Assembly (NCBI GenBank): GCA_029378245.1
Contig: JARKIF010000003.1
Location: 930,001-994,000 of the forward strand
Source: Roridomyces roridus
Taxonomy: Eukaryota > Basidiomycota > Agaricomycetes > Agaricales > Mycenaceae
Direction of reading: 5' to 3'
Length of the DNA: 64,000 nucleotides
Numbering within the stretch: position 1 is the stretch's first letter; every line of letters begins with the position of its first letter. The translations under genes and the position numbers were made by a program. The notes under the pieces are model-generated. The model searched no databases and had not been told where the DNA came from. It saw only the letters and a program-made list of their open reading frames with translations. This document shows, piece after piece, positions 54,212 through 64,000 of this stretch.

Positions 54212-54885
54212 ATGCAGCTCATCTCTCTCGCCGTTGCTGGTATCGCGCTCGCCAAATTGACGATTGGTGCAACAATCCCAATAGGCACTCCGGTCAATAT
54301 TGTCGACTTTCAAGGAAACGGGCTCAATCTCGTTGGAGGGAACACTATCGATGCAACTGCAGTCATTTCGTATCCCAGAAGCTTCAATTACCAACTGAAT
54401 CAACAGGTGAGATTACTACATACATCTTGCTCGTATGCCTCATTTCTCGATGCAGTGGACTATAATCCCTCGTGGAGCATCCAACTATACTATTGCCAAT
54501 CAAAATCCTCCAGCCTTGCAGCTATCGTACCCAGCCGCTCCCTAGGTCAATGGCGCTGCTTTCTTTGCCGGCCCCGTCGTCTACGCCAAATCCCCCGCCA
54601 ATTTCACTATCCAGGCCTCGGGTAATGGGTTCAAGTACGCGCTAGTAGACTCGGAATATTGCCTCTGCTAACCTGTTCACGCAGTATTATCGAACTCAAC
54701 ACCGGGCATGCGTTGACCTCTTGGGCAAAGGTTGCAGCGCAACCTGAGACTCCTGTGCGTAAGCCATCGATTTTCGATATATCAGACTGACGACTTTCTT
54801 TGAATAGGTCACCTTGGCCCCATTGAACTCGGGCTTGCAGAGTCAGCAGACTTGGACTATTACCCCAGCTGTGTGTAAGTTCTGA
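54212..54885 (+). pseudogene. SSP family copy 6, premature stop codon
   Basis: ATG at 54212 gives MQLISLAVAGIALAKLTIG, then VNIVDFQGNGLNLVGGN and LNQQ, intron (GTGAGATTAC...GATGCAG), WTIIPRGASNYTIAN, LQLSYPAAP. There TAG at 54545-54547 stops the frame; the sibling at 3590 has TAC at this place. Beyond it all exons (VNGAAFFAGP, HALTSWAKV, QQTWTI) stay open to 54885. A nonsense allele with an otherwise good gene; a sequencing error or read-through are alternatives. Confidence 0.6.
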
Positions 54886-55683
54886 CAAGAGGGAGATAAT
54901 TCACAGTAGTCATTGATGCTATCCCACAGAAATAAGCACACTCGAAAGCTTCCACTCTTGTCCACCAGCGCGATGACGATGAAATGATGGGGCGTACCCT
55001 TGTTTTTGTACTTGTAAGTTTGTGGAATTGAACTTGATCACACGTGACCGTATCGCATCTTATTCTAAACCGCCATGACGGCTCGAGAACCGCGTTCAGT
55101 GAAATGCGGACCGCACGGCGCGCCTCTGATCAGCACACGTGATCGTGGTGTCTTTGTGATCTGAACCACCACCTCAAGTTTCCTTGAGCGCCGTCCGGGC
55201 CTCTTCTGTGGCGGATTTACCAAGCCCAGACATTCGGCGCTCAGCTCGCCGTGTCTTCTCAATGGCCCCTGGTGCGTATTTCGGTCCACAAAAAACAGCC
55301 TGTCCAGGCATGCCGCATCAGAAACGATTCGACGAAGCACAATGTTCGACATCGGCGCCCTTGCTTCTGTAACTGGTCCTGGCCCCTTTTTGATCCTCCG
55401 CCGTGAGCCGCTAAGTTGGCAGCCGCAAGCTGTCGCCAAATTGGTTTTGCAATTTCTTCCGAGACTCCGAGTCACCCCAGTGACCCCACCGAGCGCCAAC
55501 TGTCACCGACAAGAATATTTCTCCCTCCGTGGCAGCTGGGTTCCTGACGGGCCGGGCCCAAAGTGCAACCTTCTCAACCTCGGACTCTGTGGTGAGACTT
55601 TTTGTGGACATTCCGACTGTCATCAATCCACAAGGTTCGCCCTGGGCATCATGACAGACAGATCGCCTACGTTTTTTGAGGGA
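54886..55683. other. Upstream region of the ice-binding gene
   Basis: It includes two CACGTG/GAACCACCA blocks (about 55035-55080 and 55135-55175) and the segment copied twice to the left (51209-51687 and 53345-53640). No gene is seen. Confidence 0.4.
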
Positions 55684-55690
55684 TATATAA
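55684..55690 (+). promoter_or_regulatory. TATA box of the ice-binding protein gene
   Basis: TATATAA lies 53 bases upstream of the ATG at 55737. The truncated copy keeps the same word before its ATG at 51688. Confidence 0.5.
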
Positions 55691-55736
55691 GGGCCATGGC
55701 ACTAAGTACTCGCTGCACAAATCGTCAGCTACCAAC

Positions 55737-57160
55737 ATGCATACCTCGTGTCTCAGCACTGGTGTCGTATTCCTTGTATGTATTTCCTCTGACCGCCAAG
55801 TTTCCACTCGCATTGATGATGAACTTCTCAGGCGATCCTCGGTTCTTCGCTCGCGGCAGGCCCGGTACCCATTGCGATGGGAAGTGTCGGGTCTTTTGCC
55901 GTTCTCGCAGGCACACATGTAACCGGCTCTTCAGACTCCCTTGTCGGTACGTGAATCGGAATCCTCAAACAATTGTCTGAACGGATATTTCAAACAGTGG
56001 GAGACCTCGGTGTCGGGCATGCAGTCAACAAATCCGTAGCAGGGTTCACCCTCGCACAAGACGCGAGTCAGCAATTCTGGACGTCACCGCAAGTGCAAGG
56101 CCGAGTGATGGGCACTACGGACGCGCCGCCGACTCCCGCGCTTATAGCTGCCGGGTTGCAGGATTTGAACAGCGCGTTGAATGATGCGATGAGTGGGTTA
56201 TATATTTTGGGATTGTTCCAACAAAAGAGTGACGCGAGGCACAGGTCGGTTGAACCCGGACTTTTCAAACTTGCAAGATGGGCGCATTGGTGGTTCCAAC
56301 CTCACTCCTGGGTTGTATCTGTGGACCACGGGAGTGACCATCTCCTCCGATATCACGATTTCGGGCGGCCCAACCGACAGTACGCCTTTCATCAACTGAT
56401 TCATCTCACATCTCACCTCGCGCATAGCGTTCATTTTCGTGCTCACCGGGTCTTTCAACCAAGCTGTCGATGTCAAGATGACGCTCGTCGGCGGCGCCCT
56501 CCCCCAAAACATATTCTGGGTCTTTGCAGGAACCGCCACAGTCGGGTCTGGTGCGACATTCCAGGGCAACCTTCTCTCCAAATCGAACCTTGCCGTCGAC
56601 ATGGCTGCACTCATCAACGGTGGCGTGTACGCGCTCAAGACGATTTCACTGGAACATGCGACGGTGAATGGGATTGCCAAAGCCCCTCCGACCACGACCA
56701 CGTCAGCCCCGGTCGCACCACCGACAGCAACGGTGACGCCGCCTTGCGCGCCTAGCTCAACGACGTGCTTCACTACGGCGTTCCAAAATTTGAATGCGTC
56801 GATCCAGGCGGGCGACTTTATGACATTTACCTTGGCTGATACGGTCGACGGTGCGTGCATCGAGCTCTGGCAAGACTTTCTTACGAAATGAGCCCAGAAT
56901 GCGTTGACTTCTGCGCATGCATCGACGGATGTGCATTCGCGAATTGTAAGCCTTGTTTCTATATTTGCCAGATATCTGATTTTTCATTCTGAACAGTTTA
57001 CTTTGATAACGACAAGAACACGACGCAGTTGACGTGCGCCGCCTATGCAAGCTGCCACACGGCGGCAGAGGCTACCAATTTCGGTGGGCAGTCGCTGCCG
57101 AACGGGGGGTTCTCGGCGGTCAGTGTAAGTGCTGGGTACTGCCTGACGTCTTGCGTGTAG
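55737..57160 (+). CDS. Ice-binding (antifreeze) protein, DUF3494, with Cys-rich C-terminal extension
   Basis: Signal peptide MHTSCLSTGVVFLAILGSSL across an intron. The DUF3494 fold begins AMGSVGSFAVLAGTHV, then VVGDLGVG, FTLAQDASQQFWTSPQVQGRV, PPTPALIAAGLQDLNSA, RLNPDFSNLQ, GGSNLTPGLYLWTTGVTI, DTFIFVLTGSF, LPQNIFWVFAG, GSGATFQGNLLS, MAALINGGVYA: all in the order known from Typhula-type ice-binding proteins. It would bind ice crystals outside the cell. One intron near 56191 is only about 37 nt. A Thr/Pro linker (TTTTSAPVAPP) leads to a second domain with CVDFCACIDGCAFANFYFDN and TCAAYASC, like Cys-rich domains of fruit-body proteins. Between about 56850 and 56890 the frame changes without a convincing intron, so the second domain may be lost or mis-modelled. 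Confidence 0.8.
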
Positions 57161-57228
57161 GCTCGAGGACTGCACCAAAAATTTGTCCATTATGTAGAAT
57201 CTTGCGGACGTTCTAAGCGACTTCTAAT

Positions 57229-58182
57229 CTATTTGTGTCGAGCAAAGACGTGGACATGCGCGAGACCTGGGACGCTCTGTAACCTCTGTTTTGTAATGAG
57301 CTTCCTGAATCGGCCAAAAAGAATGCGCAACACACCGGAGGATTGACAAACCACGCAGTTTCCCATTCGTCCTCTACCCACCGCTGCTTTACGAAATTGT
57401 CCACCGGACGGCCAGCAGCAGCGACCAGCAACTCTTCCTCCACAGTGCCCTTCTCAGACTTGATCATTTTATCGATCGTGAACCCCCATTCAGCGAGGGC
57501 CGGAACACATGAAGGGAGTGTGGACGGCGAAGGCGGGGGCGATGTATTCCCGGTGAATCCCCACAGCCCATCCTGCTCTACTCGTGCACGGACGGACTCT
57601 GCTACGATGTCTGGGTGGAATATAGGGATGCGAGTCCAGACGAGGGTGTGCTCCACGTCCGAAGGGACAGAGTAGGGCCAGTCGTTCTGGATTATGCTGA
57701 GATACTGCGGAGGGGTCGATTCGGAAAAGTATGCCGGGGCGTCTTCGGGAAGAGGGGGCAACTTCCGAGGGACGGTGAGGTCGGCGTTGGACGACAGACC
57801 CTCGAGGATCGGGGGAGTCGACATGCCTTCATCGTGGACTGCTGAGCCTAGGAGGCTTAGAGTGTCTGGCTTGCCCCACTGCAGGCGGTAGTTGAGGAGA
57901 TAGTTGACTGTGTGCTGGAGAATTGGCTGTGAGACACAGAGGAAGTCGCTGGACACTCGTACCCATGGAACCGTGCTTCTCCTTGACCCCTCTAATCCAT
58001 AGGTCGTATCGTTGCTGCAGCCTCCGGTCTCGCTTGAGTAGACCAAGATCGCCAGAGTTCACGAATGTCTTGAGCTGTATCCAGGTGAATTTGGCGGGGT
58101 AGTGGACGAGCAGCTCTGCCCTCGTCGGGAGGCCAGTTCCGAGAGGGACCACGTCGGCAGAGGGCGCCAGCGCATCGGGCAT
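57229..58182 (-). CDS. DUF3605 protein (N-acetylglucosamine-induced protein 1-like)
   Basis: Three exons: 58182-57963, 57907-57336 and 57285-57229, all with GT/AG borders and in frame. Typical family segments: YDLWIRGVKEKHGSM, VNYLLNYRLQW, YLSIIQNDWPYSVPSDVEHTLVWTRIPIFHP, RVEQDGLWGFTG, RWVEDEWETAWFVNPP and, after the last intron, RLQSVPGLAHVHVFARHK at the C-terminus. The family includes the GlcNAc-induced protein GIG1 of Candida; its biochemical role is unknown to me. Length about 280 residues, as expected. Intact, and single in this window, so it probably belongs to the ancestral chromosome and not to the mobile part. It is convergent with the ice-binding gene, stops 69 bases apart. Confidence 0.85.
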
Positions 58183-58301
58183 GGTGAGAGTCAAAGTCAA
58201 GCGAGCGCTCTCCTTTCCGCCATCTCCGAAACTCACTTCCTCCCCGACAGATCCCGACGGACGGAATGCTGCTGATTGTCGTTTGAGACACGTAATGACT
58301 T

Positions 58302-59335
58302 TCAACGAGGTTTACACAATATCCAACGACCCTCCACTTCCTCCTTCCTCCTAACGTGCCCCAGCCCACTTTCCTGCTCTAGCCACCCATCCAAAGAAAC
58401 GTCCTGCAGACCCAACGACCGTTGCAGCCAATTCCGAGTATCCGGCTCAGGACCGCCGCACGACAACTCTCGATACGCAAACCGTATAACTGTCCACGCC
58501 ATATCTCGCGTTTTCCTCCTCAGAGAATCGACGAGATGATACAGTGCTTCTCGGGGTAGGTCCTTGTGCGAGTCTGACACCAAAGATTGTTCGATGGGTA
58601 GCACAGACCCCTGCGTCAAGTGGCTCAGCCTCGCGTAATTGCGTGTACGAATGCACGCAGCGACGGATTTTACCCAGCTCCGCACTGGATCTCCGTCGGG
58701 AAAGAATGCCTTGGGTGCAGAGTCCAAGGAGAGATGGAATTCGCGCTGGGATGGATACGCAGCAACGAGCTGTTGTAGCAGAGACACCAACACGGTTTGT
58801 ACGGATTGTTGAGATAATGGTTTGGCCGATGGGTGGCCGATATACGCCAGGTGAGCGGGGACGATTGAGCTGATTTGGCGTGGGGAGTCGAAGAGGACCA
58901 CAAGGCAAAGGGAAGTCTCGTAAACTGTAGAGACTCGACGATTGGTTCCTGGATGGGATGAACACGAACCTTCGGTGGAGAATTCGTCGACCCTCTTGGA
59001 GGAGATTATACCTTCCCTGAGTTTACGAAACAAGATGAGGATGTTTTCCTGCGAATCCACACGCTGTCGAGCGTCGTTTTCCGTTTCCGATGTACGACGC
59101 GGATGTTTGGTCCAAAGATCGTTGAGCTGAATAGCGAGTTGTTGAGAGACCTATGCGTCGAAGTACCCCACAAACCTTTCCCTGGATGAAACTCCGGTAT
59201 TCTTCTTGGACTTTAAAGTCAAGCAATCTACAGCCTGAGGTCTATCCAATGAGCCGCATTGTAGGATCGGTCTGCTTACGCATCTCCGTCCTTTTCGAGC
59301 CCACTGCTCCGACTGACGGAGGCGATATGCTCCAT
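58302..59335 (-). CDS. PCI/SAC3-like hypothetical protein
   Basis: ATG at 59335 starts MEHIASVSRSSGLEKDGDA. After an intron (59279-59228), LLDFKVQEEYRSFIQGK leads to VSQQLAIQLNDLWTKHP, DSQENILILFRKLREGI, and, after an intron (GTTCGTGTT...CTACAG), VYETSLCLVVLFDSPRQISS. The helical middle and C-terminal AWTVIRFAYREL...VRRKEEVEGRWILCKPR fit proteins of the eIF3k/CSN8/PSMD8 or SAC3-type PCI group. This is a pattern judgement only. The gap between exons 2 and 3 (59175-59151) is 25 nt, too short for a normal intron, so that junction is doubtful. A broken inverted copy of the first exons is at 53040-53345. Confidence 0.5.
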
Positions 59336-59563
59336 CTTACGAGTCGGCGCGGAATTTGTCGCCCGGGACGCACCACGGTTGCCGGATCCTCGGGTAGGCC
59401 GTCTCGACATGGTGGTTCAGATCAAGAGGCAGTGTGATCACGTGCCATGTTCAAATACACCAGTATATTTCGTCAAAGTAACCAGAAAACAGGGAGAAAG
59501 TACACAAATCGAGCAGAACAAAACGACAGGACGGACGGTATGGGACCGATTTATTCATTGTTC

Positions 59564-60305
59564 TTATTCACGCTGGGAAAGCGATTTCAGCGTCAAGTCG
59601 GGTGAAATGAAGACTGGCAAGTTGAACTGACAGGATGCGACGAGAGTCCAAGTCTGTTGCGATTGCAAACCCGTCGTAACGGGATACAAAGTGACCTTTG
59701 CAAAGAATGTGTGAGCATTTACCCGCGATCCCTTCCAATTGAACCGTCACGAACCGGCGACTGAGCCTGACCCCCTGCGGTTGCCCAGGTGGTCAGAGTG
59801 TGTCCACTCGTAACCTCGACAAATCTATTCCAAAGATTCATATTCAGCTCGCGTAGGAGACCGTGACCGTACCGAACGCCCTTGCCGCTAGTTTGAAGAG
59901 AAAAGGTGGCAGGAAACTCTCCCGACACGACGAGACCAGAGAAATGGGGGTTGCCGCCGAAACGCGCCGTCGGGTATGACAACTTCAGAGTCGAGTTCAG
60001 GGCATTGGCGATGGTGAAATTGGTCCCCTGGGGAATGAGGGTCCACTACAGAAAAATACGGCTTCATTCAGCAGCTATCCACGAGGACCGTAGCCTACCT
60101 CCTGGTTGAGTCCGGTTGCACCGCTGGCGGGAAACCCGGTGACGGCCGTGCCCTCGCCAGGAACAGCGTCATTGACGAGGTTGAGGCCCTTGCCTTGGAA
60201 GTCGTTGATGTTGATGAAGCCGGGAACCGCTGGCGCGGGAGCGGCGGCGCCAGCGACCATGATGGCGGAAATGAGGGCAGCGGTAAGAGCGACGATGAAC
60301 TTCAT
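59564..60305 (-). CDS. Small secreted protein (SSP) family, intact copy 7
   Basis: The mirror partner of the copy at 52166 in the inverted duplication. MKFIVALTAALISAIMVAG is a signal peptide; then FININDFQGKGLNLVND, LNQE, intron (60103-60050), WTLIPQGTNFTIANA, LKLSYPTARFGG, FSGLVVSGEF, intron, TSGHTLTTWATAGG, intron, and QSQQTWTLVAS. The stop is TAA at 59564-59566. No lesion seen. It is closer to the partial copy at 1-415 (shares PTARFGGNPHFSG and SGEFPATFSLQ) than to 52166, so the family history is not a simple mirror. Confidence 0.7.
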
Positions 60306-61436
60306 GTCAAGAAAGGCAACTCTGAGGAGGGAGTGTTACTGAATACTCTCCAGGAGGGCGTGGATTTATAGATTTTCAACCAGAGACTGACCTAATCATC
60401 AACGCCGCCGAGTAGCGATCTCGACGTCCAGGACGGAAGAAAGGGCGAACAGATGTCACCGTGCGGACCAGGGTATTCAAATAACTGAATGGCAGAGCAG
60501 GTAGGAAATACTTGGTGAACAGAACCTTTTGAATGAGGCGAAGAGGTTCATGAACACCAATGGAAACCGGCCTTTTGTATTCAGCAGGATTCCAGCTTTA
60601 CGTTGTGAAAGAAGGAGTCGAGGTTCAAAGAGTGGAGACCGAGCGACATGGCGTCTAGTCGGACGGATAGAGGGTACATATTATTAAAAGGGCGAACAGG
60701 TGTCAGCGCTTCAGCGCGCGGACCAGGGTAGTCTCTCGTAGACAGACTCTAGTTCATCTGACGTTACTAGTAAGTGGATGGTATAGGACCAGGGTATGTT
60801 ACTGACTGGATGACAGCTTGGCTGCTTGAGACGCCGTCTGAATGGGTGCTCAAGCTAGAGGCGCTCTAGCATCGACTGCATGGAGCTCTGCGTTTCGACC
60901 GTCGAGCGCGGTTCCGTTCCGTTGCATTGATGACCATAGGTAAGATGGAGGGCGTCATCGAGAGAAAACCAGTTGCCGGTATTGAAAGCGACTAAGAGAG
61001 GGAAGAGATCAGCTCTGAAATGGAATGAGATATTTACACGCGACCGACCTCATTTCGCCCCAGCATCTCACATATAATCGCAGCCTGCAGGTCGACTGTG
61101 CGCTCTCTTCTTCCCTTGGTCGGAACTTGAACTTGGAATGCATAGAATGCCACGAGAAGAGTCGAGTCTGGAACAGAGGTCTTCTCAAGACGACTTGAAG
61201 GAAGAGAACCTGAGCACTGAGACGGGCATAGAGTATTATTCGATATCCTCTGACCAGAGAAGAGGAGGTAGTAGCAGTCGAAACGGGAAAGAACTTGGTC
61301 GGAATTTCGACATGGTGGTTCAAAGCAGAATGGCGACGATCACGTGGAAGGATACAGGAACAAACATCTCTGGAGGCACACTTGATTGATATTCTACTAT
61401 TACAATGGAACTATTCGATTCTGATGCTAATGATAC
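60306..61436. other. Intergenic region of the right duplication half
   Basis: It holds copies of the shared blocks: ACCAGGGTA...GGTGTCA (about 60445-60480 and 60695-60740), the GGTTTCCATTGG block (about 60530-60592), and the CACGTG/GAACCACCATG block (about 61308-61350). The ice-binding remnant present in the left half has no counterpart here. No gene is seen. Confidence 0.45.
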
Positions 61437-62945
61437 TCAGTTGGTGGTCGCGTTGGTGTACTTGGTCGCAGCGTATCCGACCTGGGCGTTGGCGGTGTCG
61501 TAGACGGAATAGTATCTCTGGAGGAACGCATAGCCGTTGATGAAACAAAGCCCGTCGTGCTGGATATCGCCCATGCTCATGAAGGCGAGCGTGATCGCAT
61601 CCGGCGAGTCCGACTGGTTACGGCAGAGGATCTGAGCATTCGGAATGAACTCGTACTTTTGCTGCAGAGTGATTGAGTATGTGCGATGAAAGAAGGTGAA
61701 GAGAACTGACGTCGCCGACACAGAAGTACATGCTCTTCATCTGGTCGTACTGCGCCTTGGTCACGGTGAGGAGTCCGGTGTTCGGGTCAAGCGTGGCGCC
61801 AGTCTGCTGCTGGTAGCAGTTGAATGCGTCTTGAGGAAGGAGGATGAGGGTGGTTCCGGCTGTAAAGAGATATCAGAACATATCAGGAAGAAGGAAAGGA
61901 AACGCACTATCGCTGATACCAGCACACTTAACCATAATCTCCGTATCGCCATACATGATGCTCTGGTCGATTCCCCAGTAGTTGGATGCGGGGGACGTAG
62001 AGGTGATGGGGACGTAGCTGAGGTCGCCGATGTACTGGGAGGGGTCAGCGCCACCGAAACAGAGGGTTCCGCTCGCAGCGTTGAGGTCGGTCGTCGGCGC
62101 GTAGCCAATGCCAATGCACTCGTCCTGGATCTTGCCCTGGCCCTTGAGGTTGTCCATGACGGTCGCGATGCCGTTGGGGCTCGACGCGTCGGGAGCCATC
62201 GTGTCTGATGATCGTCAGACAAGACCGAAGAAGAGAGAATGCAAAACTCACTCTGGGTAAGGGCGACGGGGCCGATTCCGAAAATACCGTCAAAGCCATC
62301 CATTTTATCACATTTGTCGGCGACGCCAATCGATTGGTTCTCAACAACAAGGTCCTTGCTCAGCGTGAGTCTGTCCGTGTCTACGTGGAATTGAGTCAAC
62401 CAAAAGATGAAGAAAGACGCGCATACATTCGGTGCCCGAGCAGCTTCCCGAGCCATATCCGATGCTCTGCTGGAATGAGATGCAGCGTCAAGGAAGGATG
62501 AAGAAACATACGAAAGGCTTGCGCGTGTCCTTGAACGATGTCAGAAGGAAAGTCAAACATGAGAGGATAGCAGACGCACCGTGGAAGTAGACGTGACCTG
62601 ATAGCTCGTGTCCTTAACCCAGATGTTGGAAGAACCCGTGTCGACCAAAAGAGAAACATTGGTGGCTGGTTCACCGAGGCCGCAGTTGACGAGATAGGTG
62701 ACGCCTGGAGGGACGTCAGGCAGGGAGTAGGGAGAGTAGTCCAACGCACCATTGTCCGTTACGGGGATCTCCGACGAGCCATCGCAATTCTGCTGGCGCT
62801 GGTGCTGGTGCTTCTTCGCGTTGGGCCCATGGGGCTGGTGGCCAGCGACGAGGTGCTTGGCGCGCGCGAGGTCGCGTTGCTTGACGTCGTTGATGTGGAC
62901 GACGTTGGTCTTGAACTCGACGCGGTGGATGGTAGACTGAGACAT
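61437..62945 (-). CDS. Pepsin-like aspartic protease (family A1), copy 2
   Basis: Inverted paralogue of the gene at 49020 with the same intron plan. ATG at 62945; stop TGA at 61437. Motifs kept: LLVDTGSSNIW, DGFDGIFGIGPV, and the second D-T-G-T-T formed across the intron after GISD (near 61912-61860), with QHDGLCFINGYAFLQRYYSVYD. It differs from copy 1 in the linker (NAKKHQHQRQQNCDG) and scattered residues. No signal peptide is visible here either, which makes a simple annotation slip less likely. Both copies look active. Confidence 0.8.
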
Positions 62946-63017
62946 GTTGGTATGTGTATGGAATGAGGAAGAGATGGTGGTGGTCGGTGGAAGAGAAGGG
63001 TTCCGAAGAGGACAGGT

Positions 63018-63024
63018 ATTTATA
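63018..63024 (-). promoter_or_regulatory. TATA box of aspartic protease copy 2
   Basis: TATAAAT on the minus strand, 73 bases upstream of the ATG at 62945, in the same position as in copy 1. Confidence 0.5.
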
Positions 63025-63069
63025 GGTCCCGTCGGAGATTCAATTGATCGGAGTTTCAATTCTCTTTCT

Positions 63070-63560
63070 GCGACTCCTTGCTCTCATTCCTGCTGTTATC
63101 TGCGATCTGAGAGTCTTTCTACGCGTCTCTCGTCATTTGAAACATTCGACTCACCAACGGCCAGCCGGGATTCTCGTCCTGGGATCGGAGAACGTCGTTT
63201 TCATGGTTTTTCGTCTTTCTTTGCATTTTCAGAGGCTCAAAGGGGTGCCGACAGCCGGGAATAATGTCTTTGGGCCGAGAAGGTGTAAAGATATTAGCTC
63301 AGCTGCTTATTTTACACTCAGAGCGTCCGTTGAAATAATTCATACGACCAATCTCAGGCTAAACTTCGCGAGGCGTTAACGTTGGGCACATTCGCCGACG
63401 ACGAGCCCAAATTCCCGTCTTGAGATCGACCAACGTCGTTTTTCATGAGTTTTCATCGCTCCTCGCACTTGAAAGCGTGTAGACGGCTTGAAATATCGTC
63501 TTTGGGCTGATACAACTCAGGGCCATAGCGTCTGTTGAGTTGCTTCGTTGACCCAACCTC
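63070..63560. repeat. Two-unit repeat upstream of protease copy 2
   Basis: Mirror of the 48250-48880 repeat: the units near 63110-63270 and 63380-63510 both contain the words CGTCGTTTTCATG or similar and GTCTTTGGGC. Diverged from the left copy. Confidence 0.4.
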
Positions 63561-63605
63561 AGATTACACTTCAGTCACTGAGCAGCTACAGACCAAAACA
63601 CCGAC

Positions 63606-64000
63606 CTATACAACGTCCGAAAACCACTCTACCAGATGCTCCTGCACCTCCTTGACCTTGTCCTGCGACGCGGCCAACGCAATCGGTAAACACTTCTCAT
63701 GCATCTGCACCTCCCCCGCTCCCTCGACCGACGACAAGTCCAACTGCGGGATATTCCCCTCCACATACGCCCGAACAACACTCTCCGCAAGCATCACCTT
63801 TGCCAACAAATCCGCGCTCTGCAACTTCATAACCTGCCCCACCAGTCCGCCCTCCTTGGTCGTAAGCACCAGCTTCCACAGCGCTCCAAACGCGTTCTTA
63901 CACTTGCCCTTTCGTATGCAAGACGAATCGTGGGTCAGCCGCGGGGGAGTATTCGGCAAGTCTTCGCACAGCTTGATCAGGTTGTAATGGCCAGACAACA
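63606..64000 (-). CDS. BTB/POZ-domain protein, copy 2 (C-terminal part, runs off the window)
   Basis: Minus-strand open frame to the window end: SGHYNLIKLCEDLPNTPPRLTHDSSC through KVKEVQEHLVEWFSDVV, stop at 63606. It is nearly identical to the last 130 residues of the gene at 46837, with I-to-P and V-to-A changes in the NIPQLDLSSVEGAGE segment. The BTB domain itself would lie beyond 64000. This copy is not disturbed by the palindromic element within the visible part. Confidence 0.75.
   Translation of the reverse strand, partial: LSGHYNLIKLCEDLPNTPPRLTHDSSCIRKGKCKNAFGALWKLVLTTKEGGLVGQVMKLQSADLLAKVMLAESVVRAYVEGNIPQLDLSSVEGAGEVQMHEKCLPIALAASQDKVKEVQEHLVEWFSDVV

Noticed and set aside
55065..55499. 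144-codon ORF upstream of the ice-binding gene.
   Set aside because: It lies in the region that occurs three times as promoter sequence; the frame is not kept in the other copies.
1..64000. tRNA, rRNA or CRISPR features.
   Set aside because: No cloverleaf-like sequence, ribosomal core sequence or regularly spaced direct repeats were recognised by eye; a dedicated tRNA scan could still find one.

Overview
The window looks like an Agaricomycete (mushroom-forming basidiomycete) nuclear chromosome. The evidence is short spliced introns (mostly about 45-60 nt, GT...AG), and gene families typical of that group: FunK1-type kinase remains, a gene with two viroplasmin-like domains, BTB protein, hAT and KDZ transposases, DUF6589, RecQ-like helicase and a DUF3494 ice-binding protein. 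I cannot name the species. No rRNA, tRNA, CRISPR or telomeric repeat was seen. Exon borders come from reading splice sites by eye, so they are models and not measurements.

Layout. 1-8.4 kb: copies of a small secreted protein family (SSP) with one conserved exon plan, mixed with an intact short-chain dehydrogenase, an unrecognised gene, a decayed FunK1 kinase and a truncated NAD-dependent reductase. 8.4-17.4 kb: nested DNA transposons. A 3.7-kb element with long inverted ends carries, at its right border, a complete 5.25-kb hAT transposon. 17.4-25.8 kb: ordinary small genes plus a TET/JBP-like dioxygenase candidate. 25.9-31.3 kb: a KDZ transposase and related fragments. 31.4-32.3 kb: transposon ends and a DUF4334 gene tail.

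32.3-46.8 kb is the most striking part: a near-perfect 14.5-kb palindrome. Each arm carries a RecQ-like helicase gene and a DUF6589 gene head to head, and the outer ends finish in a hairpin followed by CTAG. The 135-bp spacer is a diverged version of the same terminus, so the unit looks like one 5.7-kb mobile element plus a fold-back copy of itself. A 362-bp MITE with 8-bp target duplications lies in both arms, so it predates the palindrome or was spread between arms. A 3260-bp insertion with a 9-bp target duplication lies only in the left arm, so it is younger.

46.8-64 kb is an older inverted segmental duplication. The order BTB, aspartic protease, SSP is mirrored as SSP, aspartic protease, BTB around a core holding another SSP, an ice-binding protein gene, a DUF3605 gene and a PCI/SAC3-like gene. 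Decapitated copies and promoter fragments of the ice-binding and PCI-like genes remain in the left half. The window reads as a transposon-rich island where secreted protein genes are copied and broken, between short blocks of conserved housekeeping-type genes.
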